Assembly: GCF_004297105.1 (NCBI RefSeq)
Contig: NZ_SCVE01000012.1
Coordinates: forward strand, 434,001 to 498,000
Source of the DNA: Herbiconiux sp.
GTDB lineage: Bacteria > Actinomycetota > Actinomycetes > Actinomycetales > Microbacteriaceae
Length of the DNA stretch: 64,000 nucleotides
Direction of reading: 5' to 3'
Part shown: positions 36,777 to 46,375 of the stretch, one piece after another
How the letters are laid out: each line of letters starts with the position of its first letter
How positions within the stretch are numbered: the stretch's first letter is position 1
Program-made: the position numbers and the translations under genes
The notes under the pieces: model-generated
Seen by the model: only the letters and a program-made list of their open reading frames with translations
Told to the model about the DNA's origin: nothing
Databases searched by the model: none

Positions 36777-37670
36777 CTAGCCGGCGTAGTCGGGGGCCGC
36801 CGGGAGACCGAAGAACTCCTCGAGGGTGCCCACGCCCGTGGTGTGCATCTCGGTGGCCAGGGGCACACCCACCCAGCGGTAGTGCCAGGGCTCGAACTCG
36901 TAGCCCGTGATGGGGGTCGCGCCATCCGGATAGCGCAGCACCCAGCCGAACCGCCAGGCGTTCGCGGCGAGCCACTGGCCCGCGGTGGTGTCGGCGAAGC
37001 AGCGGCCGTCGGTGGAGCATCCGGAGACCGTGTCGAGGATGTCCATGGCCATGCCGGTCTGGTGCTCGCTGTACCCGGGGCGTGCCGAGGTGAGGTCGGC
37101 TCCCGCGACCCCGAGCGAGTTCACGTAGTAGTCGTAGGCCCGCACCTGCACGCTGTAGGAGCGGTAGCCGCTCTGCGCCACCAGCTGCACCCCGGTCTCG
37201 GCGAGCGCCGTGTGGAACATCTCCTCGAGCGACGCGGCCGCATCGGCACGCATCTGGTAGCCGTTCGGGTTGGGCATGTCGGATGGCAGGTCGACCAGAT
37301 CCGGCGGTTCGTAGGCGGCGCCATCGGCGAGCGGCCGCAGCTTGTTCACGATCACCCAGGGGCTCGTGGGGTCGTCGATCGAGTACGCCGCCTTGTCGAA
37401 GGCCGGCGCGGCGGATGGTTCTGGGGTGAATTCCGGAGAGGGGATGGCGGGAACGCTAGCAGAGGGAGTCGGCGAGGCGCTGGGCGACGACGGCGCCGGC
37501 ACCGCGGCCGATGGAGACACGGCCGCCGAACCGCCGATCGGCAGCACCCCGGTCGCGAACAGGGTTCCGACCGCCACGATGGCGGCCACCACGAGAGTGG
37601 CGACGGCGAGGAGGATCGCCCGCATGCGACGCGCACGGCGGCGCGACAGACGTTCACTCGACCTCGACAC
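36777..37670 (-). CDS. D-Ala-D-Ala carboxypeptidase, VanY/M15 family
   Basis: A 297-residue membrane-anchored or secreted peptidase. An Arg-rich start is followed by a hydrophobic segment (about residues 17-41) and a Pro/Ser/Ala-rich linker of about 50 residues. The M15B catalytic domain follows. The zinc motif SEHQTGMAMDI supplies His and Asp, and EPWHYRWVG supplies Glu and the second His. QSGYRSYSVQ is the conserved strand before the active site. It trims the terminal D-alanine of peptidoglycan precursors or stem peptides. It starts at a GTG; the Met 15 codons later is possible. It is divergent from the large surface-protein gene. Confidence 0.9.
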   Translation of the reverse strand: MSRSSERLSRRRARRMRAILLAVATLVVAAIVAVGTLFATGVLPIGGSAAVSPSAAVPAPSSPSASPTPSASVPAIPSPEFTPEPSAAPAFDKAAYSIDDPTSPWVIVNKLRPLADGAAYEPPDLVDLPSDMPNPNGYQMRADAAASLEEMFHTALAETGVQLVAQSGYRSYSVQVRAYDYYVNSLGVAGADLTSARPGYSEHQTGMAMDILDTVSGCSTDGRCFADTTAGQWLAANAWRFGWVLRYPDGATPITGYEFEPWHYRWVGVPLATEMHTTGVGTLEEFFGLPAAPDYAG

Positions 37671-37715
37671 CGGGCCAGCCTAATGCGGCAGGGCACGATC
37701 ATCCCTGTGCGCGCA

Positions 37716-37731
37716 ATGGGGAGAACTCCCC
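37716..37731 (+). promoter_or_regulatory. Palindrome upstream of the giant surface-protein gene
   Basis: ATGGGGAGAACTCCCC contains GGGGAG-AA-CTCCCC. The identical 16 bases occur on the opposite strand at 59603-59618, in front of the first WXG100 gene. The site lies in the 233-base gap between the VanY-type gene and the giant gene, in which further symmetric elements (GACACGTGTC at 37756) are visible but no gene. Confidence 0.65.
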
Positions 37732-37903
37732 CACGGCTGAGCCGCTCTCGTGTTGGACACGTGTCGTAAGCATGCTTGAATTACCCCTGTGCGGGGCACG
37801 TCCCACCCGAAGGGGCGAGCCGCAGATCACGCGGGTCAACCCATCCCGTCGATCCCGTTCAGCCTTGCCCTCGATCCAAGACGACCGACGATTCGGGGAC
37901 CGT

Positions 37904-40900
37904 GTGAGGCTGTTCGAAGCGATCCGACGCCGCAAGGCGACGACCGCATCCGTCGCCGTGGTAGCCGCGCTCTCCGTCGGCGTCACCACGATGGCGTTCC
38001 TCTACGACGGCGTGAAGACCGCCGACGTCGAGCTCAACGACGGCGGCGTCTGGGTCACCAAGCCCACCGGTCTGCTCCTCGGGCACCTCAACCACCCCGC
38101 GCAGGTGATCGACGGTGGACTGCGCACCTCCTCCACCGACTTCGACGTACTGCAGCGGGGCGACACGGTGCTGCTCCTCGACCAGTCCGGCGCAACCCTC
38201 ACCCCCGTCAACCCTATGACGGTGGCCCTCGAGAACCCGCTCAACCTCCCGCCGGAGGCATCCGTCTCCCTCGGGGGCGAGGAGGTGTCGGTGCTCGACC
38301 GCGACACCGGCCAGCTCTGGGCGGGTGCGTCGTCCGAGGCCTCCTCGCTCAGCCTCGATCCCGAGGCGCCGCTCGGCTCACTCGGCACGGGGGCTGCCGC
38401 CGTGGTCGATGACGCCGGCACCGTGCACGCCCTCTCCACCGCCTCGAACCAGCTCCTCACGTACACCCCCGACGACATCGCGCTCTTCGCCGCCGACCCG
38501 ACCGTGGCGGCCGAACCGCAGAGCACCTCCTTCCCCGAGGTGGAGGAGGGCGCACAGCTCACCCTCACCAGCGTGGGCACCCAGGCCGTGGTGTTCGACG
38601 CCGCGACCGGCACCGTCTACCTGCCGGGCGGCGGCACGGCGGTCATCCCCGAGGCGGAGGGCGGAGTCGTGCAGGCCTCGGGCCCCGCATCCGACGATCT
38701 GCTGATCTCGAGCGATCGCGCTCTCATCCGTCAGCCGCTGAGCGGTGGCCAGGCCACCATCGTGCAGACGTCGGGTGAACCGGGCACGGCAGCCGCTCCG
38801 GTGTTCCTCAACGGATGCGCCTACGCGGCCTGGTCGGGCTCCGGCACCTACCTGCGCGACTGCTCGGGCGACGCCAACGACGTCGAGTCCACGGTCGGCG
38901 GCCTCGCCGCGAACGCAGAGCTGCGTTTCCGGGTGAACCGCGACGTCGTGGTGCTGAACGACCTCTCCACGGGAGCCGTGTACCTGGTGAACCAGGACAT
39001 GAAGAAGGTCGACAACTGGGACGACATCGCCCCGCCGCCGGAGAAGACCGACTCGGAAGACGAAGACGACTCCACCGAGGAAGAGCTGCAGGTGCTCCTC
39101 CCCGACCGCTCCGAGGAGAACACCCCTCCCACGGCGGTCGACGACTCCTTCGGCGTGCGCCCGGGCCGCACCGTCATCCTCCCCGTGCTCGACAACGACA
39201 CCGACCCCGATGGCGACGTGCTCACCGCCTCGCTCCAGGGCGCGCAGCCCTCGATCGGCGAGGTGCAGCGCATCCTCAACGGCGCGGCGCTGCAGATCAT
39301 CGTGTCGCCCGATGCCTCCGGCAGCGCCCGCTTCACCTACGAGGCCGATGACGGCCGAAAGGGCACCGACACCGCCACCGTCGACCTGACCGTGCGCACC
39401 CCCGAGCAGAACAGCGCCCCCACCCAGAAGCGCGTCTCCGACGTGCTCACCGAGGTGGGCGCCACGGTCACCCACAACGCGATCCCCGACTTCTCCGATC
39501 CGGATGGCGACGACCTCTACGTGGTGAGCGCCTCCGCGGCCGCCCCCGACCAGGTGCAGTACCGCCCCGACGGCGAGATCACCTTCACCAGCCTCGGCAC
39601 CGACACGGGCCCCAAGGATGTCACGGTCGTGGTCTCCGACGGCCGCGCCGAGACCACGGGCACCATCCGCTTCCAGGTGCGCGACTCGGGCTCGCTCGCC
39701 CCCATCACGAACATCGACCTCGTGGTGGCCACGGTCGGCGAGCGAACCACGGTGGCGCCGCTCGCGAACGACCTGAGCCCATCGGGGGCTCCTCTGCGAC
39801 TGGCGAAGGTGGCACCGACCGACGGCGGCCCGATCGAGCCCGACTACACCACGGGCACCTTCGACTTCACGGGAATCGCCGCGGGCCAGTACTACGTGCA
39901 GTACCTCGTCTCCGACGGCCCGAAGACCGCCGAGGGTCTCGTGCGCATCGACGTGAAGGAGACGGCGAACACCGACGATCCGCCGATCGCCGTGCGCGAC
40001 ACCGCCCAGCTGCCCACCGGCCGCTCGACCCTCGTGAACGTGCTGGCGAACGACACCGACCCCAACGGCGGGATCCTGGCCGTGCAATCGGTGCAGGTGC
40101 CCCAGGACTCGGGCGTGAGCGTCGAGGTGCTCGAGCACGAGATCCTGCGCATCACCGACCGCGGACTCGCGGGCCCGCTCACCATCACCTACACCGTCTC
40201 GAACGGTGTGGCGTCGGCCCGCGGCGAGGTGTTCATCACGCCCATCCCCGCGCCCGACCGTCTGCTGCCGCCGGTGGCGGAAGACGACAGCGTCACCGTG
40301 CGCGCAGGCGATGTCGCCACCATCCCGGTTCTGGCGAACGACCACCACCCGAACGGCGACACGATCACCCTCTCGCCCACACTCATCGACCCGCTGATCG
40401 ACCCCGCCGACGGTGAGATCTTCGTGTCGGAGGACGTCGTGCGCTTCAAGGCCGGCCCCGAGCCGAAGACCGTCTACGCCACCTACGAGGTCGTCGACTC
40501 GCAGGGCCAGAAGGATGCGGGTTACATCACCATCCGCATCGTCGGCCCCGACGACGGCACCAACTCGCCGCCGCGGCCCCAGGATGTCACGATCCGCGCT
40601 CTCCAGGGCACCACGGTGCGCATCCCCATCCCGCTGAACGGCATCGACCCCGACGGCGACTCCGTGCAGCTCGTGGGGCAAGACTCGGCACCCACCAAGG
40701 GCCGCATCACCGAGGTGGGCGAGGCCTGGCTCGTGTACGAGGCCTATCCCTCCTCGATCGGCACCGACACCTTCACCTACACGGTGCGCGACAAGCTCGG
40801 CGCCCGTGCGACCGCCACCGTTCTGGTGGGCATCATCCCGGCCAGCGAGGCGAACCAGGCTCCGTACCCGCAGAAAGACCTCGTGTCGGCACGGCCCGGC

Positions 40901-43900
40901 CGCACCCTCGCGGTCGACGTGATGGCGAACGACTCCGATCCCGACGGCGACCCGATCGCCATCCGCGACGGCGGTCTGGAGGCACCCGACGGCGTGACGG
41001 CATCCGTCCAGGGCGGCCGTGTCATGGTGACCGCGCCGAACGAACCGGGCGACTACTCGATCATCTACACGATCGTCGACCGGTGGGGCGCGACGGCGAA
41101 GGGCACCCTCGTGCTCACCGTGAGCCCCACCGCGCCACTCGCCGCTCCCATCGCCCGCGATGACACCGTGCCCGTGGCCGACATGATCGACCGTCCCTAC
41201 GTCGACGTGAACGTGCGCGAGAACGACGACGATCCCGACGGCACGATCGAGGCGCTCACCACGTCGGTGGCCGCCTCCGAGGCCACGGCCACCGCACTGC
41301 CCGACCAGAACCTGCGCATCGACCTGCTGCCCACACCGCAGATCGTGACCTACACGGTCACCGACCAGGACGGGCTCACCGCCTCGGCCTTCGTGTCGGT
41401 ACCCGGTCTCGACAGCCTGCCGCCCGTGCTGCGCCCCGGCATCGAGCCGATCGTGGTGAACGACGGCCAGACCGTCGACATCGAGCTCTCCGACTACGTG
41501 CTCGTGGCCCAGGGCAAGACGGCGCGCATCACCGAGACGGCCAAGGTCTCCGCCGCGAACTCCAACGGCGACGCCCTGGTGGTCGACGAGAACACGATGC
41601 GCTACACACCCAAGCCGCGCTACGACGGCCCGGATGCGCTGAGCTTCGAGGTCACCGACGGCACCGGGCCCGATGATCCCAACGGCAAGAAAGCCGTGCT
41701 CGTCATCCCCATCACCGTGATCTCCGACTACAACACGCCCCCCACCTTCGTGGGCGCGAGCGTCGACGTGGCCGCCGGCGACGGTGAGGGAACCGTCGAT
41801 CTGCGGTCGAAGTCGGTCGACCCCGACGACGGCGACCTCGAGAAGCTCAGCTACACGCTGGCCGGCGGTCAGGGTCAGGGCGTCACTGCACGGATCGACG
41901 GCTCCACCCTCGTCGTCACCGCCGCCGCGAACGCACCCCGCAACCCGTCGACGCTCGACATCGACATCTCCGACGGCGTGAACCCGCCGGTGCGCGGCCA
42001 GGTCACCGTCAACGTGCTCTCGACCACGCGCAATCCGCCGTCGGCCACCGACGACCTGGTGCCGCAGGCGGCCCAGGGCAAGACCGTGTCGGTGCCGGTG
42101 CTCTCGAACGACTACAACCCCTTCCCCGACACCCCGCTCACCATCACGAGCGCCACCGTCGAGACGGGCAACGGGTCGGCGAACATCACGGGCACCTCGA
42201 TCGACGTGACCCCCGCCGGCGACTTCGTGGGCACGATGGTGGTGCGCTACGCGGTGCAGGACGCCACGGGCGACCCGGCCCGGGTGGCGGATGCGCGCAT
42301 CCAGCTCACCGTGCAGGGCCGCCCCGACGCCCCCGCGACGCCGGGCGTGACGAGCATCCAGGACCGCACCGTGGTGCTCTCCTGGACCCCGCCCGTGAAC
42401 AACGGCGCCGAGATCACGAGTTACACCGTCTCGAGCCCCCAGGGCTACTCGAAGACCTGCGCTTCGACCACGTGCACGCTCGACGGGCTCACCAACGACG
42501 TGGAGTACACGTTCACCGTCACCGCCACGAACTCGGTGGGCGTCTCCGACCCGTCGCCCTCCTCGGCGCCGGCGCGACCGGATGCCCGTCCCGACCAGCC
42601 GGCGCCGCCGACCCTGGTGTTCGGCGACCAGAGCCTCACGGTGAACTGGGTCACACCCTCGACCCACGGCTCGGCGGTCACGAGCTACAACCTCGAGATC
42701 TCACCCGCACCCGAGCGCGGTGCACCCTCCCGCTACGGCGTCACGGGAAACACCCTGAAGTGGGACGGCCTCGCCAACGGAACCGCCTACACGGTTCGCG
42801 TACAGGCCGTGAACAAGGCCCCGGAGCCCTCCGACTTCAGCGCCTTCTCGGCGGCCGAGATCCCGGCGCGAGCTCCGGATGCCCCGGCCGCGCCGTCCAC
42901 GTCGCGCGTCGACTCCGTGGGCGCCCAGACCCAGATGAACGTGAGCTGGAACCCGTCGGCCGCCAACGGAGACGCCATCTCGAAGTACCGCCTCACCATC
43001 TACCAGGGCGGCTCGCCGATCAATGCGATCGAGGTCACCGGCACGTCGCAGACGGTATCGGTGCCCACATCCGAGACCAGCTACACCTTCACCGTTGCGG
43101 CCTACAACAAGGCAGGCTGGGGTGCCGACTCCGCGCAGTCCGCCGCGCGCCGTGCCTTCAACAAGCCGGGTGCGCCCACGAACGTGAGCGCAGCGGAGGG
43201 CAACAACTCCATCACGATCACGTTCAACCCCGGCGCTCTGAATGGAGCCTCCAGCGGTGAGGCGAGCTACCAGTACTCGCTCAACAACGGAACCTGGAAC
43301 AACTTCGCGGGGAGCGGCTCGTCGGTGCCCGCATCGAACAACGGCACCTATACGGCGCAGGTGCGCATGGTGACCTCGGCCGACGGCTCGAGCTACACGA
43401 GCGACGCGAGCTCTCCGAGCAACGCGGCGTCGCCCTACGGCCCGCCGAATGCTCCTGGTGCGAGTGCCACGGGGGGCGACCAGCAGGTCAGATTCAACTG
43501 GTCCGATCCCGGCCGGAATGGCCGCGACTACCGCGTGCAGATCAACGTGGGCAACGGCTGGCAGGATGTCGCCGCGAGTGGCTCGACCCAGGTGAGCGCC
43601 GGCTACAGCCAGCAGAAGTGCTTCACCGCGCGCACCGTGGATGCGACGGGGGCCATCGCGAGCTCGCCTGAGCGCTGTGCCACCTCCGACAAGAAGCCGA
43701 AGACCACCGCGGTCACGGTGAGCCGAGGCTCCAACCGCACCGGCTACGCGGGCTGTGGAGACCCGTCCTGCTCGCTGATCCGCGTCACCATCTCGAACGG
43801 TGAACCGAACTCGACGTACACCGGAACCGTGTACACGAGCGGCAACAGCTTCGACGACATCACCGTCACCACGGACGGCAACGGAAACGGCACGGCACAG

Positions 43901-43990
43901 ACCGGCAAGTACTGGGGCTACCCGGGAACCACGGTGCGCGCCGAGATGAACGGACCAGACGGACGCACGGACGGTTCGACGAGTTGGTGA
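37904..43990 (+). CDS. Giant membrane-anchored protein with Ig-like and fibronectin III repeats
   Basis: A 2028-residue surface protein. The N-terminus is cytosolic and basic (LFEAIRRRKATT), with one membrane segment at about residues 14-33. A 350-residue beta-rich region rich in repeated strands (propeller-like) and an acidic linker (TDSEDEDDSTEEE) follow. Then come about nine Ig-like (Big_9/cadherin-like) repeats near 97 residues each, marked by DNDTDPDGD, ANDLSPSG, ANDTDPNGG, ANDHHPNGD, ANDSDPDGD and SNDYNPFPD. From about residue 1470 there are fibronectin III domains (at least four or five), then a short Cys-containing end domain. No LPXTG signal is present. The GTG start is uncertain; an ATG 45 codons upstream is open. 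Bifidobacterial FN3 proteins of PFNA clusters have a similar design. Confidence 0.85.
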   Translation: MRLFEAIRRRKATTASVAVVAALSVGVTTMAFLYDGVKTADVELNDGGVWVTKPTGLLLGHLNHPAQVIDGGLRTSSTDFDVLQRGDTVLLLDQSGATLTPVNPMTVALENPLNLPPEASVSLGGEEVSVLDRDTGQLWAGASSEASSLSLDPEAPLGSLGTGAAAVVDDAGTVHALSTASNQLLTYTPDDIALFAADPTVAAEPQSTSFPEVEEGAQLTLTSVGTQAVVFDAATGTVYLPGGGTAVIPEAEGGVVQASGPASDDLLISSDRALIRQPLSGGQATIVQTSGEPGTAAAPVFLNGCAYAAWSGSGTYLRDCSGDANDVESTVGGLAANAELRFRVNRDVVVLNDLSTGAVYLVNQDMKKVDNWDDIAPPPEKTDSEDEDDSTEEELQVLLPDRSEENTPPTAVDDSFGVRPGRTVILPVLDNDTDPDGDVLTASLQGAQPSIGEVQRILNGAALQIIVSPDASGSARFTYEADDGRKGTDTATVDLTVRTPEQNSAPTQKRVSDVLTEVGATVTHNAIPDFSDPDGDDLYVVSASAAAPDQVQYRPDGEITFTSLGTDTGPKDVTVVVSDGRAETTGTIRFQVRDSGSLAPITNIDLVVATVGERTTVAPLANDLSPSGAPLRLAKVAPTDGGPIEPDYTTGTFDFTGIAAGQYYVQYLVSDGPKTAEGLVRIDVKETANTDDPPIAVRDTAQLPTGRSTLVNVLANDTDPNGGILAVQSVQVPQDSGVSVEVLEHEILRITDRGLAGPLTITYTVSNGVASARGEVFITPIPAPDRLLPPVAEDDSVTVRAGDVATIPVLANDHHPNGDTITLSPTLIDPLIDPADGEIFVSEDVVRFKAGPEPKTVYATYEVVDSQGQKDAGYITIRIVGPDDGTNSPPRPQDVTIRALQGTTVRIPIPLNGIDPDGDSVQLVGQDSAPTKGRITEVGEAWLVYEAYPSSIGTDTFTYTVRDKLGARATATVLVGIIPASEANQAPYPQKDLVSARPGRTLAVDVMANDSDPDGDPIAIRDGGLEAPDGVTASVQGGRVMVTAPNEPGDYSIIYTIVDRWGATAKGTLVLTVSPTAPLAAPIARDDTVPVADMIDRPYVDVNVRENDDDPDGTIEALTTSVAASEATATALPDQNLRIDLLPTPQIVTYTVTDQDGLTASAFVSVPGLDSLPPVLRPGIEPIVVNDGQTVDIELSDYVLVAQGKTARITETAKVSAANSNGDALVVDENTMRYTPKPRYDGPDALSFEVTDGTGPDDPNGKKAVLVIPITVISDYNTPPTFVGASVDVAAGDGEGTVDLRSKSVDPDDGDLEKLSYTLAGGQGQGVTARIDGSTLVVTAAANAPRNPSTLDIDISDGVNPPVRGQVTVNVLSTTRNPPSATDDLVPQAAQGKTVSVPVLSNDYNPFPDTPLTITSATVETGNGSANITGTSIDVTPAGDFVGTMVVRYAVQDATGDPARVADARIQLTVQGRPDAPATPGVTSIQDRTVVLSWTPPVNNGAEITSYTVSSPQGYSKTCASTTCTLDGLTNDVEYTFTVTATNSVGVSDPSPSSAPARPDARPDQPAPPTLVFGDQSLTVNWVTPSTHGSAVTSYNLEISPAPERGAPSRYGVTGNTLKWDGLANGTAYTVRVQAVNKAPEPSDFSAFSAAEIPARAPDAPAAPSTSRVDSVGAQTQMNVSWNPSAANGDAISKYRLTIYQGGSPINAIEVTGTSQTVSVPTSETSYTFTVAAYNKAGWGADSAQSAARRAFNKPGAPTNVSAAEGNNSITITFNPGALNGASSGEASYQYSLNNGTWNNFAGSGSSVPASNNGTYTAQVRMVTSADGSSYTSDASSPSNAASPYGPPNAPGASATGGDQQVRFNWSDPGRNGRDYRVQINVGNGWQDVAASGSTQVSAGYSQQKCFTARTVDATGAIASSPERCATSDKKPKTTAVTVSRGSNRTGYAGCGDPSCSLIRVTISNGEPNSTYTGTVYTSGNSFDDITVTTDGNGNGTAQTGKYWGYPGTTVRAEMNGPDGRTDGSTSW

Positions 43991-43998
43991 CGGCCTCC

Positions 43999-44046
43999 AT
44001 GACAGCCCACGACATCACGACAGCCCACGACAAAGGACTCCGATGA
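43999..44046 (+). other. Possible 15-codon coupling ORF with tandem 14-bp direct repeat
   Basis: The direct repeat GACAGCCCACGACA occurs at 44001 and 44019 (period 18). An open frame of 15 codons, MTAHDITTAHDKGLR, starts 8 bases after the giant gene stop and ends in an ATGA overlap with the MoxR start. The repeat encodes the doubled TAHD. It bridges the only non-overlapping gap in this part of the operon, so it may couple translation of the two large genes. Whether it is translated is unknown. Confidence 0.4.
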
Positions 44047-45017
44047 CAATGACCCCCGAGCAGGCGACCTGGTTCGCCGGCACCTTCGACCGCCTCGTGC
44101 AGAACGTGGGCCTGGCCGTCCTCGGCAAGGACCACGTGGTGCGCCTGACCCTCATGGCCATGATCTCCGAGGGCCACGTGCTGCTCGAGGATGCGCCGGG
44201 CACCGGCAAGACCAGCCTGGCGAAGGCGATCGCGGCCACGGTTCAGGGAACGCACCAGCGCATCCAGTTCACGCCCGACCTCCTGCCCTCGGATGTCACG
44301 GGCGTGACGATCTACGACCAGGACACCCACAAGTTCGACTTCCACAGGGGCCCGATCTTCGCCTCGATCGTGCTGGCGGATGAGATCAACCGCGCGAGCC
44401 CGAAGACCCAGTCCGCGCTCCTCGAGGTGATGGAGGAGTCGCGGGTCTCGGTCGACGGCGTCGCCCACGAGGTGGGCCGGCCCTTCCTCGTGATCGCCAC
44501 CCAGAACCCCATCGAGCAGGCCGGTACGTACCGGCTGCCCGAAGCGCAGCTCGACCGTTTCCTCATCAAGACCTCCATCGGCTACCCCGACCTCGCTTCG
44601 GCGGAGCAGATCCTCGCCGGGTCGGCCAACCGCAACCCGTCGTCGGCCCTCTCGCCCGTGATCACCACCTCGGCCGTGGCCGACATGGCCGATCTCGCGG
44701 CGACCGTGCACGTCGACCCGGCCATCCTGCGCTACACCGCGCAGCTCGCCGAGGAGACCCGCAGCGCACCGGAGTCGCGCCTCGGCGTCTCGGTGCGCGG
44801 GGCGATGGCGCTCATCCGTGCGTCGAAGGTGTGGGCCGCCACGCAGGGCCGCCACTACGTGCTGCCCGACGACATCAAGCAGCTCGCCGGCCCCGTGTGG
44901 ACGCACCGCTTCGTGCTCGACGCCGAAGCCGAGTTCCAGGGCGCCACGGCCGAGGGCATCCTCGCCCGGGTGCTCGCGGATGTCGCTGCCCCGCAGTCGA
45001 GGCAACCCGCTGCATGA
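44043..45017 (+). CDS. MoxR-family AAA+ ATPase
   Basis: A 324-residue MoxR ATPase. The Walker A is APGTGKTS (about residues 51-58), the Walker B VLADEINRASP (Asp113-Glu114), the sensor 1 region ATQNPIEQAGTYRLPEAQLD, and a C-terminal lid follows with ESRLGVSVRGAMAL. MoxR proteins act as chaperones that assemble or activate complexes, nearly always with DUF58 proteins, as here: the next start overlaps by ATGA. AAAGGACTCCG precedes the ATG. In the PFNA cluster of bifidobacteria the equivalent gene is called aaa-atp. Confidence 0.95.
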   Translation: MTMTPEQATWFAGTFDRLVQNVGLAVLGKDHVVRLTLMAMISEGHVLLEDAPGTGKTSLAKAIAATVQGTHQRIQFTPDLLPSDVTGVTIYDQDTHKFDFHRGPIFASIVLADEINRASPKTQSALLEVMEESRVSVDGVAHEVGRPFLVIATQNPIEQAGTYRLPEAQLDRFLIKTSIGYPDLASAEQILAGSANRNPSSALSPVITTSAVADMADLAATVHVDPAILRYTAQLAEETRSAPESRLGVSVRGAMALIRASKVWAATQGRHYVLPDDIKQLAGPVWTHRFVLDAEAEFQGATAEGILARVLADVAAPQSRQPAA

Positions 45018-46375
45018 CCGGAGTGACTGAGGCTCCCGCGGCCGCCGGCCCGGCGGACGGACCGAAGAAGGCGAAGCGCCCTGCGCGCCCCGCCCGGCCC
45101 CGCGGCGCCCGGGCCCGGGAGCGGATGCGTGCACTCGCGTCATCCCGCCCGGCCCGCTGGATCAGGCTCACCGCCTGGCCGAGGATCGCCGCCGCCCTGG
45201 CTCGGGTGTGGCGCGTGGTCGCGCCCGTGCTCACCACGGTCTCGGGCTTCGGATGGGCGGTGCTCGCCTGCACGATCGTGTCACTCATCGCCGCATCGGT
45301 GCTCGGCTGGCGGGAACTGCTGGTGATCGGCTTCGTGCTGCTCGCCGCCCTGCTCATCTCCGTGGGCTTCGCCATCGGCCGCTCCGCCTACGCGGTGCGG
45401 CTCGACCTCGCCCTCACCCGGGTGGTGGTGGGCGAGCGAGCGGTCGGGCGCATCGCCGTGTCGAACACCTCCGCGCGCTCGCTCCTGCCGGCCCGCATCG
45501 AGCTTCCCGTCGGCTCCTCGTACGCCTCGTTCCATCTCCCGCGCCTCGCTCCGCAGGCGGAGCACGACGACCTGTTCGGCATCCCCACGCAACGCCGCTC
45601 GGTGATCGTGGTGGGGCCGGTTCGCTCCGTGCGCGGAGATCCGCTCGGGCTGATGCGGCGCGAGCTCCGCTGGACCGACCCCGTCGAGCTGTACGTGCAT
45701 CCGAAGACCGTGTCGCTCGGCGGCTCCTCCGCCGGGTTCCTGCGCGACCTCGAGGGCATCGAGAGCCGGGTGCTCTCCGACAACGACGTGTCGTTCCACG
45801 CCCTGCGCGAGTACGTGCCCGGCGACGACCGTCGATACATCCACTGGAAGACCTCCGCCCGCACCGGCAAGCTCATGGTGCGCCAGTTCGAGGAGACCCG
45901 CCGTTCGCACCTCGCCGTGGCACTCTCCACGAACCATAGCGACTACCGCGACGAGGAGGAGTTCGAGCTCGCCGTCTCGATCTGCGGTTCGCTCGGCGTT
46001 CAGGCGCTGCGCGAGGAGTTCGATCTCACCGTGCTCACCCAGAACTCCACCCTGAAGTCCGACACCGGGCGCCGCCTCCTCGACGAGCTGTCGGGCGTCG
46101 AGCAGTCCGAGCGGCGCGAGTCGATCGTGCAGCTCGCCAAGACCACCGGATCCTCCGTGCCGAACGCCTCGGTCGCGTTCCTCCTCTTCGGCGGCACCGT
46201 GACGCCCGCCCAGCTGCAGGCCTCGAGCGTGCACATCCCGCTCGGCGTGCGCGTGATCGCCGTCAGCGCCCAGCCCGGCGCCCCGCTCACTCTCCGCTCC
46301 ATCGGCGACATGACCCTGCTCACCGTGGGCGACCTCACCGAGTTCCCCCTCGCTCTCCGGAGGGCCAACAGCTGA
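45014..46375 (+). CDS. DUF58 domain membrane protein
   Basis: A 453-residue protein: a Pro/Arg/Lys-rich cytosolic start, two adjacent membrane segments (about residues 78-117), an immunoglobulin-like stretch and the DUF58 signature DVSFHALREYVPGDDRRYIH followed by WKTSARTGKLMVRQFEE. The C-terminal half resembles a von Willebrand A-type fold. It is tied to MoxR by ATGA and to the next gene by TGATG. MoxR-DUF58-transglutaminase sets are widespread; their exact role is unclear, and assembly of surface proteins is a common proposal. Confidence 0.93.
   Translation: MTGVTEAPAAAGPADGPKKAKRPARPARPRGARARERMRALASSRPARWIRLTAWPRIAAALARVWRVVAPVLTTVSGFGWAVLACTIVSLIAASVLGWRELLVIGFVLLAALLISVGFAIGRSAYAVRLDLALTRVVVGERAVGRIAVSNTSARSLLPARIELPVGSSYASFHLPRLAPQAEHDDLFGIPTQRRSVIVVGPVRSVRGDPLGLMRRELRWTDPVELYVHPKTVSLGGSSAGFLRDLEGIESRVLSDNDVSFHALREYVPGDDRRYIHWKTSARTGKLMVRQFEETRRSHLAVALSTNHSDYRDEEEFELAVSICGSLGVQALREEFDLTVLTQNSTLKSDTGRRLLDELSGVEQSERRESIVQLAKTTGSSVPNASVAFLLFGGTVTPAQLQASSVHIPLGVRVIAVSAQPGAPLTLRSIGDMTLLTVGDLTEFPLALRRANS

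Noticed and set aside
38378..42667. Antisense open frame of 1429 codons inside the giant surface-protein gene
   Set aside because: It is the product of strong third-position GC bias in the real gene; its composition is rich in Arg, His, Gly and Val without domains, and the plus strand shows clear repeats and membrane anchor.
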